NCBI GenBank assembly: GCA_001579985.1
Contig: LRSR01009636.1
Location: 1 to 20,298, forward strand
DNA from: Hypsibius dujardini
Taxonomy: Eukaryota; Tardigrada; Eutardigrada; Parachela; Hypsibiidae
DNA length: 20,298 nt
Reading direction: 5' to 3'
Shown: positions 1 to 9,596 of the stretch, in pieces
Layout: each line of letters opens with the position of its first letter
Position numbering within the stretch: the first letter of the stretch is position 1
Program-made: the position numbers and the translations under genes
Notes under the pieces: model-generated
Database searches by the model: none
What the model was told of the DNA's origin: nothing
Seen by the model: only the letters and a program-made list of their open reading frames with translations

Positions 1-58
<58 letters not shown>

Positions 59-330
59 GTCTGTTTATCTGTTTATCTATCTATCTGTCTGTCTGTCTGT
101 CTTTCTGTCTTTTTATCTGGTATCTGCTTTTCTGCATGTTTGTTTGTTAGTTTGACTGTCTGTATGTCTCATTGTCTGTCTGTTTGCATGAGTTTCTATA
201 TGTTTGTCTGTCTGTTTGTCTGTTTGTTTGTATCTGTATCTGTCAGCCAACCTGGTATCCAGTCTTCCTGCCTGCATATTAGTTTGTCTTTTGGTCTAAT
301 TGTTTTTTGTCCGTGTGTCATTTAGTTTTC
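1..330. repeat. (TCTG)n tetranucleotide microsatellite, decaying 3'
   Basis: From the first base to about 118 the sequence is nearly pure TCTG/TGTC units with scattered TTTG and TATC variants. From there to about 330 it continues as a degenerate T/G/C-rich version (TGTTTG, TATCTG). The array is cut by the window edge, so its full length is unknown. The open reading frame across 140-325 only reflects the repeat and is not a gene. The complementary CAGA-type repeat appears in three other places in the window. Confidence 0.93.
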
Positions 331-742
331 TATTTTATCTCTTTCCCTTTCTTTTCAAACTGTACTTCCTTATCGGGACTACTGTAGTCGAGAAAGCCAA
401 TGGGTATTCAAGAATATCATTCTTATCCTACTCCAATGAATACTTCCGCATCCGCCTCTTCAGATAATAGGCTTATGACGCCATAGTAATTAGACCAAAA
501 TTATTATCTTCTTTTGTAATGCCAAACGTTCGCCTGCAACTCGCATGAATGTCTAATAATATCCACTGATGCATGAGGGTGCGGAGGCTGTTAGCTATTC
601 CTGAAAATATTGAATCAGTCACACCTCCTAATCTAACCCTAACGAACGGGCCTAATTAACACGCTTGATCCGCTGAGCCTGTAAGACACAGAACTGCGCA
701 TATATAATTATAATTCGCATTTGCTCTCTGCGCCTTTTTTAG
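331..742 (+). other. Non-coding stretch upstream of the first visible GPCR exon
   Basis: I find no convincing exon here. The stretch ends in a splice acceptor (a T-run followed by TTAG at 739-742). An in-frame TAG directly abuts the exon at 740-742, so the receptor reading frame cannot begin in this segment without splicing. It is best read as the 3' part of an upstream intron. A 28-codon open frame starting ATG at 400 ends in TAG at 484-486 and lacks a donor of the right phase, so I do not accept it as exon 1. Confidence 0.6.
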
Positions 743-991
743 AACGGAACCTACCCGATTGACGACCTCATACCGGGCACCATCGGGTTGGAACAGTCCT
801 TGGGCGAAAATGGGGTCTTCATCTGCGTCCTGGGGTACATTTTCGTAGCGGTGATTGGCGCCCTCGGCAACGGACTCGTCCTCTTCACCGTCCTAACACG
901 GCCGAAGATGCGCATCATGCGTCACGTTTTCATCTGCAATCTGGCGGCTTCGGATTTTGTACTCTGTGCCATTACAACGCCTCTGACCCTC
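743..991 (+). CDS. GPCR exon a: end of N-tail, TM1, TM2
   Basis: This exon has 83 codons, phase 0 at both ends. The acceptor is TTTTTTAG ending at 742 and the donor is CTC|gtaagt at 992. It encodes an N-terminal tail with sequon NGT, TM1 (about residues 24-51, motif GALGNG) and TM2 (about 61-83, motif NLAASDF) ending in PLTL. The reading frame stays open past the donor into the Cys-Leu codons of the adjacent repeat. Intron retention would therefore give a junk tail, not a receptor. Confidence 0.9.
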
Positions 992-2772
992 GTAAGTTTT
1001 GTCGCTGAAAAATATGGTCTGTCTGAGCGCCCAATGTCACTGTGTCTGTGTCTGTGTCTGTGTCTGTGTCTGTGTCTGTGTCTGTGTCTGTGTCTGTGTC
1101 TGAGTCTGAGTCTGTGTCTGTGTCTGTGTCTATGTCTATGTTTGTCTTTGTGTCTATGCCTGTACTGCTTTCTGTCTCTGCACCTGCCTCTGTTAGTCTA
1201 CAATATGTGTGTCTGTTTCTACGTTGTGCCTACGCATCAACGATGCCCAAATGGATACCTAAATCTAAATAAACATAACCGTATATGCCTAATCAATCTA
1301 GACGCATGAGCCGTATAATTAAGTTAAGTGATCGAGTCGTTTTATTGCGGCGAGCTCGTTCGTTGGCTTTCACAACTTCCTGCTCTCCCAACGCACCAAC
1401 ACGCCCTCGCGCCTCTCTATCCAGCAAGTTTCAATTTGTGATGTTGTTTACTCTTAATGAAGGGGAAAGGAGGTGGGCTTTTTCCGGTATTCATTTTTAT
1501 TTCACACAGAAACACGAGGCTTTCAGAATGATGTAATGATGCGAGGAACGGCGCGCTAGTGACCGCGTGCTACCTGTTTTTAATCAGGGAACGGCAGGCA
1601 TATGCAAAAATACAGGAGATACGCGTGCATTTGTGATTAGGTTTAACGGGGTGTTGATGTGGGATAATTAGTAGAAGAGCGCTTGTGTGGTGCGAAATGT
1701 TGTCTAGATTTCCCTTTTCCCTTGTTGGGTGGTTTGCGTGCACGCATGCGTACACACTGTAGTGAATGTGTAAGGTTGGTCGGTTTCAAAATAGAAAGTT
1801 GCCGTGTGAAAGTCCGAACTGTAAGCATGTTAAACAATTCGCGGAGGCCGGAGCCTGATTAATTGGAATTACGTTTGAAAGGACGAGGGAGGTGCGCCAT
1901 GAGAGTGGAGCGTTGACACGGGTAGAGCTTCCCGATCGCGGCACGGGATATGCCGAAAGGGATTTGTTTAATTAGCGGCTGAGTTTCTGGGGCCGTGGGC
2001 CTCATTCCTGCTGAGCGGCCACGGAAAAGCGAGATGGAAAACAGTGACAATAATACACTAATACTGTAGTGATACGCTGATTTCTATCGGATTCGGGTGA
2101 AAACCGATGTAGAAATTTCTTTGATTAAGCCCGTTTAAGGGAACGTTAACTTAGGTAGTCGTGTCACTAGCTCAGCCGACGACAGGTGAACCAGCATTTT
2201 CTGCATTTGAACAAAAATTAGCTTCTTAAGACCTGTGTAGTTGACGCACCGGACCGTCGCAGTTCCTACACAAAATTGAACGTTTTGTAATATTCGCCAC
2301 CTTTCCTATTGGGCACTCCGAAGGTGACCGTGGCACCAATGGATGATGATTGAACTACCATATCCTACCTTTTAACAAAATTTCCTTTTTAAAGCCCCGT
2401 GTGACAGGCGAACCCGGGCTGTTCATAGCAGTCCCTATCAAAGTTATAACTTTCTTTGGTTATTCAAATATATTTTGTATGGGGGAATTCGAAGGTTACC
2501 CTGGTAGTAATGATTCAAGATTGAACTAAAGCTGCATATACTGAATTTAAAAAGTTTCCTTTTGAAATTCTAGTTTTAGGTGACCGAATCATAGCACTTC
2601 TCATGCAAAATATAGATTTCTTTGGTTACTCATCCCTCATTTGAACGGGGGACTCCGAAGGTAGCGGTGGCGCCAACGATTGACAATTGAACTAGCTTGT
2701 CTTACCTTTTACCCTTGCTGGCTTCGGAGAACCGCTTCTGTCAGAATAAGGGACTTATAGGGACGAGAAGAG

Positions 2773-2817
<45 letters not shown>

Positions 2818-5800
2818 AACACACACAAAGAGAGTGACCATTGCCCACGCCCTGATCAGTGCGGGCACTGATGACGTCTACCCGCAATACATCCTTAGCG
2901 GTAGGCAAGATGCCTTGCTGTCGAAGGATCTCCATTCCATTGCGGTAGATAAAATTTCTGGTTTCATACGTGATTCTGGATGAAATTTTTCAGATCTCCG
3001 AAACAGTCAAAACGTCAAATCGCAATAAGTCAATCCCTTCTGACCAAAGCCAAAATCGAGAACTGCTCGGAGCTTCGGTGCTTTTTTTTAGTGTTTTGAT
3101 AGGGTGTAATCTTTGGTAGATCTTGACATGAGCTGCAATGGCAGGAACAACTAGCTGGTTCCGTTCTGCGTTTTTTATCAATAAATGACCGTGATGACGT
3201 CACTGCGCAGGTGTGGTTCTGTCAACTTGGCAGTGGCAGTAGTTCTAAAAACGGCTTAGGCACGTGAGTCCCTGATCGTGACCTTCCTTTGTCTGTTCAG
3301 TGTCCTTGAAAACCGCACAAATAGTTTGAATATCAATTTTGCACCTAAATGTTTCGATTTTTCTGGTCATGGAGCTTTTTTTTATTTGTACGTTTTATAC
3401 TCAAACGCTAGTCTCTCGTCCAAAAGCGCCATATAAGACCGCTCCTATTATAACAAATATTTTTTCATTTTCCAGTTATCGATCACTTCCCGTAACAATC
3501 ACCTGCTGTTTGTCCGTGTGTGTGTGTGTGTGTGTATGTCTCCACTCCCCACATAGTGGGGTCAACAATGAAAGGACCCCTTAAAGCCCGTAAAAGGGTA
3601 ATAAAGCATTGAGGCGGCCATTATACTCCAGTTAGGACCTCATTGCACCGTGGCTCTCGCATTTCTCTGCAGGCCTTCAGGGGGTCGTTGAGCAAAGAGC
3701 TTCTCGAAAGCTCAAGTACTTTTATCGCTGATGAATGCAATGAATGGCAAACTGCGCCGCCATTATATATATGTCGGATATATTTTAGGATAGGGAAACC
3801 TTAAACCTGCGGAGAAACTGTGAAATGAAATACACACGAACGGTTGGCCATTCGGGATCGATCAATCTATCTGTATGGTCCCAATGGATCGATTGAGAGG
3901 TTCACGTGAGCTCTCCACACGACGGACAGGAAGAGTTCTCTCCCATGCTGGGTGTGCGTTCTCCTGATGATGCAAAAACTCAGAAGGGGTCCCGGAAAAT
4001 GCACGACTGTGTGTTAATTGTGAGAGTTCCGAATGTGAACATGTGCGGTGTGCGCAGCGCAGCAAGATCACGAGGTCTTGTCAAGGTGAAATTCGGTCGG
4101 AATCGTGCGTCAACTACCTCCGGTTGCATCATCTTGAAGGTCTTTTAAAATTGAAGTCGATCGAGTTTTTGGGTAATTAAAAATGAATTAAGCCGGAGGA
4201 TGACGCACGTAGTGGGTTATAGTTACAGCAGCGATTCCAGCGCACGTGAATGCTCATTGATAAATAAATCCGGAGATGGAAATGTTTTGCAGCTACGGCA
4301 CGAAGTGACTTCTTCCGTTGTATGCAGGAGCAGGATAATGTGTCTGTGTCTGTGTCTGTGTCTGTGTCTGTTTGTGTCTGTGTCTATGTCTGTGCTGTGT
4401 CTGTGTCTGTGTCTGTGTCTGTGTCTGTGTCTGTGTCTGTGTCTGTGTCTGTGTCTGTGTCTGTGTCTGTTTCTATGTCTGTGCTTTGTGCCTGTGTTTG
4501 TGTCTGTGTTTGTGGGCCATGCCTTCATTCTTCTAAATGTGCTGTGTCTGTCAGTTAAGTGAAGCGATCCGAACTGTCTAGCAGTTAAGTCACAGCAGTT
4601 TACCCATTTTAAATTTCTATTTTTTCAGTTGGAAGTGCTGGGGAATCCCATCGGTACCGTCGGTCTCATGTGCAAGATCGTCCCGGCTCTTCAAGCTACC
4701 AGCGTCTACGTTTCCACCCTCAACATCACAGCCATCGCACTGGAACGCTACAAGGTCATCGTCTACTCCATCGCGTCCACTCCATCCCGGAAGATCATCA
4801 TCGCCCTCCTGGTCGGCGGGATCTGGCTGCTCGCGGTCGCACTCTCCATGCCCTTCATCATCTTCCGCACCCGCGTCGCTTTCGGTATCCCCAAGATCCG
4901 CGTCATGTACAAATGCACGGAGGTCTGGCCGATGCCGTTCGGTAGGGCCCTCTACAGCATCTTCTGCATGGTCTTCCAGTACTGCATGCCCAGCTTCATC
5001 ATCGGCGCGGCGCACGCTCGCATCGTCTTGAAGCTGCGCCGACGGTTCGTTAACCGCTTCGAGGGCAGCCAGAGCCTCGGCAACGGTACGCAGATGCTAG
5101 AACTATATTCAAAACTATAAGCAGAAAACTATTCAGTAACTGCATTTTTAATTTTACAGTCATTACCTTTTAATGTCTGAAAAACTTAAGCTGAACAGTT
5201 TAGTAGACTAACTGAAACTAGTCGTTTTAGTTACTAGTACTGCCGTTTAATGTTTTGGTTTAACTGAATGAAATGAAACCGATCTGAAACTTAAACTTTC
5301 GTTGAGTGCAGGCAAAATTAATTTTTTGAAATTTCAAAAAGTACCAAGCAACAGATTCCCAGAACATGTCAAGATTTTATCACGACAAACATTCCATCTA
5401 ATCTCAATTAAAAAGTTTTATCAACCAACTGAAAGATGGATGTGACGGATTTTTATTTTAGTCTTTAAGTAACCGAGACTTCTAATTTTAGTAAACTCAT
5501 TTAACAAATTAAATTTTTTTATGTACATCGTTGACAACTCAAATTTTCAAGTTTCTAATCAGAAGTTGAAAAACTAAAACTAAAAATTAAGTTTCTGAAC
5601 GATTTAGCTTACGTCTGATTTAGTTATTTTGTCTTAGTTTACTCTTACCAACCCTATACGAAGGATTGCGATGCACGACTTTTCATATCGCTCATATCAC
5701 TTCAGACTAAAAACGATTTAAGCCTTTCCATTGGTCCGTTGTTCGTAATCTCGATTTCAGTTCTTTTGAGTGCCTTCCTCTATTCCTATTTTTTTAACCT

Positions 5801-6536
5801 GAATGCCCACTAAAACTATGTAACTCCCTAGCTGTGACGTGATCAAAAGTGAAATAAAAATAAATTGTTAAGTCTGTCTGGCTGAATAGGGCCCATGTAA
5901 TTGTATTAATAAAGCCTCCCAATTAGTTCCATTAACGTTGAGCGTTTTTTTCCCGCCGCCTAAATAGGCAACGGACACACGAGTAGCTCGCATGCCGGCG
6001 CCCCCAGCGGCGGTCCGCACCATCACCACCCGGAGGACTCGGAGGCGATGGAGATCCTCCGCGGACGCCGCAAGAAGCAGCAACGCCGCCAGACCAAGAC
6101 CAACCTCCTGCTCTGCATGATCGCCCTCATCTTCGCGCTCTGCTGGCTCCCGCTCAACGTCGTCAACATCATCGCGGACTTCAGCACGGACTCGTACGCC
6201 GAGTACCGCACCTTCTTCGACATTGTTTTTGTCGGGGCGCACCTCTTCGCCATGAGCTCGGCGGTGGCGAACCCCATCCTGTACGGCTTCTTGAATGAGA
6301 ACTTCCGGCACGAGTTCCGGGAGGTCTTCCTCTTCTGGATGCGCTGCCTGTTCTGCGGGCGGACCTTCGGGCTGGAACAGCAACGACCCGGCAGCGTGGT
6401 GGTGGTCCACAGCAAGGTCCCGCCGGCGGGCACCGCCGTCAGCGCGGCCGGAGTTGCAGCGGCACCCTCGGAGGTCGTGCTCACCAGCACGCGCTACCAT
6501 AAGACCCTGGAGTCGGAGCTGACGGCCGCGCTATGA
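743..6536 (+). CDS. Neuropeptide F/Y-type G protein-coupled receptor (5'-partial gene, three visible exons)
   Basis: Join 743-991, 4629-5085, 5968-6536; 424 residues are visible, with the initiator exon missing. It is a plasma-membrane class A receptor for an NPF/NPY-like peptide. Class A landmarks are complete (visible-protein numbering): TM1 N43 in GNG; TM2 D71 in NLAASDF; C98 (top of TM3) paired with C179 (second extracellular loop); E122-R123-Y124 in place of DRY; CWLP at 294-297; NPILY at 337-341; then an amphipathic NFRHEF helix 8 and C362/C365 as likely palmitoylation sites. PLTL before a short first extracellular loop, STLNITAIALERYKVIVY, the CTEVWP loop, and SSAVANPILYGFLNENF are what I expect of NPF receptors. 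NGT at residues 1-3 is a sequon in the N-tail. Signalling through Gi/o would be usual for the family; this is inference. Another short-NPF or related peptide receptor is the main alternative. Confidence 0.88.
1041..1162. repeat. (TGTGTC)n hexanucleotide array near the intron 1 donor
   Basis: Near-perfect TGTGTC/CTGTGT units begin about 50 bp downstream of the 5' splice site. After about 1100 they decay through TGAGTC and TATGTC variants. In the transcript this is a UG-rich tract. Confidence 0.95.
2112..2735. repeat. Diverged tandem array, period about 166-171 bp, about 3.7 units
   Basis: Reading by eye, unit boundaries marked by (C/A)T(T/C)CGAAGGT start at 2316, 2487 and 2653. Each is followed by a GGTGGC(A/G)CCAA-like segment, ATTGAACTA, a TACCTTTTA-like segment, TTTCCTTTT, TCATAGCA and ATTTCTTTGGTTA. 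A further unit upstream (about 2150-2315) and the tail of another (from about 2112) are recognisable but more diverged. It encodes nothing obvious. The period is satellite-like. Confidence 0.75.
2776..2814. repeat. (AG)n dinucleotide microsatellite
   Basis: An uninterrupted AG/GA run of 39 bases inside GPCR intron 1, directly downstream of the tandem array and upstream of the protein-like stretch. Confidence 0.97.
2834..2983 (+). other. Short protein-like open stretch of unknown nature
   Basis: An open frame ending in TGA at 2981-2983 reads through segments such as ISAGTDDVYPQYILSG and DALLSKDLHSIAV. It looks more protein-like than the surrounding intron: about two thirds of the codons end in G or C across roughly 37 codons, in an otherwise AT-leaning region. 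I do not recognise the family. It could be a transposable-element or pseudogene fragment, a cassette exon of the GPCR, or chance. No strong donor follows (the nearest is gtagat at about 2945). An antisense frame is also open, so strand is uncertain. Confidence 0.25.
3516..3535. repeat. (GT)n dinucleotide microsatellite
   Basis: Ten uninterrupted GT units in GPCR intron 1. Confidence 0.95.
4339..4515. repeat. (TGTGTC)n hexanucleotide array near the intron 1 acceptor
   Basis: A long TGTGTC array with a few interruptions (TTTGTG, TATGTC, TGTGCTG) ends about 115 bp before the acceptor at 4627-4628. It has the same unit and orientation as the array next to the donor of this intron. Reading frames through it (Val-Ser, Cys-Leu or, antisense, Arg-His repeats) are artefacts. 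Confidence 0.95.
4629..5085 (+). CDS. GPCR exon b: extracellular loop 1 to start of intracellular loop 3 (TM3-TM5)
   Basis: This exon has 457 nt, starting in phase 0 after tttttcag and ending one base into a codon at AACG|gtacgc. It encodes the first extracellular loop, C98 at the top of TM3, TM3 with ERY, TM4 (IIIALLVGGIWLLAVALSM), a second extracellular loop with C179 and the CTEVWP motif, TM5 (about residues 191-212) and the basic start of the third intracellular loop (KLRRRF). The phase-0 join with exon a gives PLTL-LEVLGNPIGT, which is collinear with NPF receptors and leaves no gap. Confidence 0.92.
5086..5967 (+). other. GPCR intron 2 (882 bp, phase 1)
   Basis: Donor gtacgc and acceptor cctaaatag. 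The intron is AT-rich with no recognisable embedded feature. It falls inside the third intracellular loop. The octamer GGCAACGG straddles both splice sites, at 5079-5086 and at 5967-5974. The spliced product therefore encodes a repeated Asn-Gly. Confidence 0.87.
5968..6536 (+). CDS. GPCR exon c: intracellular loop 3, TM6, TM7, C-tail
   Basis: This exon has 569 nt and ends at TGA 6534-6536. The loop starts with a Gly/Ser/His-rich insert including a four-His run (residues 253-256), then a strongly basic RGRRKKQQRRQTK before TM6. TM6 carries CWLP and TM7 carries NPILY. Helix 8 follows, then a cytoplasmic tail of about 70 residues rich in Val, Ala and Pro, with C362 and C365. The local GC content is very high, in contrast to both flanks. 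Confidence 0.93.
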
Positions 6537-6862
6537 TCCCCCTCTCCCCGGGTTGCTCGGGGGAGTTCCGGGCACGTGGATTCCAAGCGTGGTGTATTCC
6601 GTGCTGTCTCTCGACTCGATTTTTTTCCCCGCACTTTTTTCTTTTAAATCCGGACGTTGCGTCCCGTTGATTTTTGTGGCATGTTTTTGCAGTGAGGGAA
6701 AATGGGGATCTTTGGGGCTTTCGAAGAACTTTCCGTAGAGTTCTTCGCGACGACAGCTAGATGTCCACCACCGTAATGAGTCCCGCACGAACTGTGTTGT
6801 ACTATACCGACTAGTGTACATGTCTATCGAGGAGGAGAGGGAAAACCTCAGCTTCTGAGTCA

Positions 6863-6868
6863 AATAAA
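6863..6868 (+). terminator. AATAAA polyadenylation signal of the GPCR gene
   Basis: A canonical hexamer lies 327 bp downstream of the stop codon, followed within about 30 bp by T-rich and G-rich sequence (a run of 11 G at 6913-6923). This is the best candidate for the 3' end of the transcript. Confidence 0.7.
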
Positions 6869-7300
6869 TTATGCTTTGCTTTCTTAGGTCGATTTATGTA
6901 CTATCTCTCGTTGGGGGGGGGGGCGGTCCGTTCCCATTATGACGCCGTACGTATTCCTGTGCGTGCACACGAAGCGATCCGCTGTTTAACACAATTTTTC
7001 CCCACCCTTTTTTCTGTAAAAATCCCGATGGTCTGCTGGGCGGTAACCCATTGAGTTAATTGGCCGGTGGCGTGAGGGGGCCGATTTTTCTGACTTTTTT
7101 TCGCGGTGCGGCAAAAGGGGGACCCCTTTGTGTTGTTTTGGAGAAACTTCTGGCCCGTTGGGATGAGGAGTGGTCGTGGTCTCCCGGGGAATGGAACGCT
7201 GTTAGTGCCAATCAACCGCGGTTTTCGTTCTACAGAATGCATTCGAACTATGCTGCCCATGTTTAGGGAGGGCGATGAGTGTGACGGCAATTTGTTACAT

Positions 7301-7565
7301 AGGCAAACAGACAGGCAGGCTGTCATGCAGACCGACTGGACAGGCAGATAGACAGGCACGCCAGACCCATGGGTAAATGGGCAGAATCGTACGTACGCAG
7401 GCAGACGAACACACAGATGAACAGATTTAGATATGCAGGCAGGCAGACAAATAGACAGACAAACGGGAAAGGCGGACAGGCAGATAAACAAGAATGCAGA
7501 TAGACATCCAGATGAACAGACAAACAAATGGGCAGACAGATAGATACTCTACCGAACGCAGATAG
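7301..7565. repeat. Degenerate (CAGA)n tetranucleotide repeat
   Basis: This stretch is dominated by CAGACAGG, GCAGACAA and AGATAGA variants. It is the reverse complement of the TCTG repeat at the window start. The long minus-strand reading frames across it (Cys/Leu/Ser-rich) are products of the repeat. Confidence 0.88.
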
Positions 7566-8813
7566 CATGCGACTTTGCTAAGTGTCTGTCTGTCTGCTCA
7601 CCAGTGTCCTTTCTATTAATCATGTCTGCGACTGCTCACGTATCTGTCTTGTGTGTTTGATGAGGGTCTATGTATCCAAGATCTGTCTGTCTATACCGGG
7701 CAGTCGTGAGTCGTGATTGTTTCTTCTTTGTATCGTACAGTTTATCTCCCTCTCACCCACTACCCAGTTAACTTGATCCGTCGCCATGTCGGAATCTTAA
7801 AAGTGTCGCCAAATCAGAAAACTGCAGGCATAGGTACGTTTTTAAATGCGCACAACACGATCCAGCCAGTTCTTCCTGTCTTCCTTTACATGGTTAAAAT
7901 AATCAACACCACTGAGGCCACACATCCCATCAATATACATCACGTATGTACAAATTTGAAGACCAAAAAAAAGAATAACAGTAGTAATCCAGTCAACCAA
8001 CCATTAACCAACCCACACAAGCACGAAATGTTCTAACCAAACTGAAAACGCTTCAAAAGTAAAGGATCGCGAGCGGGCGCGAGAAAAAACACACAGGTGA
8101 ACAAGGAAAAATGGGGATCGGGTAAGAGGCATCAACAAGAACGAACAAGAACGAATAACAAGAACAAAACGAACAGAATCTAGTATGGAGTTAGAAAAGA
8201 AATAGTATACTCAAGCTGCATGTCCGGAATATTTAGATTTAGATAACTATATATATAGAACATAAAACAGACTTCCGCCAATGCAAGCAGTTCAGATCTG
8301 AAGGCGTCCATGTGCACTGTGCACGCGAAAAAAAACGGGGGAACAATAAGAGCCGAGGACCTCCACCATCTACATAAAGACACGCTATACAGATGACCAT
8401 TTGGTTTGGACTGTTGAAAACGCTCAAACAGACAGGAAAAAAAGGACATACACACACATATGTATGTGATAGTAAGGATTAAGTAGTAAAGATTCTTGGC
8501 CAAGGGCGGCGGCGGGGCGACGGGGGCGAGAAGAGCAATCTGTGTAGCCGCAAAGTCAAATTTGGTCCAGTTTTTGTGTCGCGCGAAATCGAGAATCCAA
8601 GCTCTCATCCCATCTCACTCTCTTCCTCCATCAGCAGACACATCCACAATCTCGACAGACCTATTCGGGCAGTTCTCCATTCATCGGAAGAGATGTCCGT
8701 GCTCTGTCAGCCAGACAATCAATCAACTTCCTCGATGTCTCCGCTGTTCCTCCTCCTTCCTACGAGGATGGATACGAGCAAGCTTGGATCTCTCATCGTC
8801 GTCTCCGCACTCC

Positions 8814-8833
8814 AGAGAAGCTCGAGCTTCTCT
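8814..8833. repeat. 20-bp perfect palindrome without loop
   Basis: AGAGAAGCTC is followed immediately by its exact reverse complement GAGCTTCTCT. It lies in the probable 3' region of the kinase gene. A random perfect 20-bp palindrome has a chance of about 0.02 in 20 kb. Confidence 0.85.
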
Positions 8834-9413
8834 CATCCGCGGTCCCATCCGCTGGTAATCTTCACTTTTTGGTAAAGGTACACACACATACAGACACACC
8901 AATACGAGATGGTGGACGCGGTCTTGCAGTTTTCAGGTCGCACAATTCCACACAAACATCAACATCAGCATCCACACACACAAACACACGGGCGTCAGGA
9001 GTCCTGCGCTCGGTCTCACCCATCGGCCATTCCGCTATCGTCCTCCGTATATAGAGGTGGGTGGGTATAAATCATTTTCAGTTCAAGGTATAAGGGTGTA
9101 CTGATGTGTCCGTGTGGTGTGTGTGGGAAGAACAAAACAGAATGCCGTTCGGCGCGCTCTCAGTCAGTCAGTCACACAGCCACATCCAATTCCGCCGCGC
9201 TCTCTTCCGTCCCATTCAGTATGCGATGAGTGTCTTTCAGGAACAAATAGTCCGGCGTATGGGAGGAGTGGGGGAGATACGGGCACGGGTAATTGCGTAG
9301 GAGAAAATAAAATCACGCAGTTTTTAGCAAAAGAAACTCTGCTGCAGTTACAGTTGCTGCTGCCAGGTTCGTAGTAGTAGTTGAAGACTCCGCCATATGG
9401 GGGCGTCTACGTT

Positions 9414-9596
9414 TCAGCCAACTACCAGCACCTCATCCGACGCGGAAGGGGCTGACGGTCGGCAGCTGCTGTCACACTCGTTGATCTGGCCGGTGGAGAG
9501 CTGCCGCATGCGATTGAGCAGACAGGAGGCGGACGGCCGGGCCTCCGGGTCGGCGTCCCAGCACTCCTCGATGGTCTGGCACAGACCGGCGCTTCT
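9414..9596 (-). CDS. Type II receptor exon 6: kinase C-lobe end and tail
   Basis: This exon has 61 codons including TGA (9416-9414). The acceptor is tgttattgttacag, phase 0. It encodes GLCQTIEECWDADPEARPSA, the conserved last helices of type II receptor kinases, with the structural Arg in PEAR. A tail of about 30 residues ends in VLVVG. The tail lacks the C-terminal PDZ-ligand sequence that I associate with vertebrate ACVR2. Confidence 0.92.
   Translation of the reverse strand, partial: RSAGLCQTIEECWDADPEARPSASCLLNRMRQLSTGQINECDSSCRPSAPSASDEVLVVG

Larger units (their letters stand above)
992..4628 (+). other. GPCR intron 1 (3637 bp, phase 0)
   Basis: A GT-AG intron with donor gtaagt and acceptor tttttcag. 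It contains two (TGTGTC)n arrays near its ends, a diverged tandem array (2112-2735), a GA run, a GT run and one short protein-like stretch, all listed separately. The rest (about 1300-2110 and 2990-4330) shows no exon-like or RNA-like structure that I can support. Confidence 0.88.
6869..9413. other. Spacer between the two convergent genes
   Basis: I see no convincing gene. Open frames here are short, lack family resemblance and overlap repeats. From about 8490 to 9413 the sequence is GC-richer and is plausibly the 3' untranslated region of the minus-strand kinase gene. I found no canonical AATAAA on the minus strand to mark its end. Confidence 0.6.

Noticed and set aside
1-330. CRISPR-like regular repeats
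   Set aside because: There are no spacers; this is a simple tetranucleotide microsatellite in animal DNA.
400-486. 28-codon frame MGIQEY... as possible first exon of the GPCR
   Set aside because: It ends in TAG, and the only nearby donor-like GT (gtaatt at about 486) gives the wrong phase for the phase-0 acceptor at 743.
1042-1272. Open frames of Val-Ser or Cys-Leu repeats across the first hexanucleotide array
   Set aside because: They are produced by the TGTGTC microsatellite. The true exon ends at a strong donor (gtaagt) at 992.
3195-3202. Full cAMP-response-element palindrome TGACGTCA in GPCR intron 1
   Set aside because: A single 8-mer match is expected at roughly this rate in 20 kb by chance, and there is no clustering with other sites.
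4200-4562. Long frames on both strands (Cys-Leu, Val-Ser, Arg-His repeats)
   Set aside because: Translation of the second TGTGTC array inside an intron; no family resemblance.
5868-6500. Minus-strand frames of 155-210 codons
   Set aside because: Antisense shadows of the very GC-rich GPCR exon c.
6937-7568. Minus-strand frames rich in Cys, Leu and Ser
   Set aside because: Products of the degenerate CAGA/TCTG repeat.
8496-8875. Plus-strand frames of 99-120 codons
   Set aside because: Ser/Arg-rich low-complexity translation with no motif or signal. The region is more likely the 3' untranslated part of the minus-strand gene.
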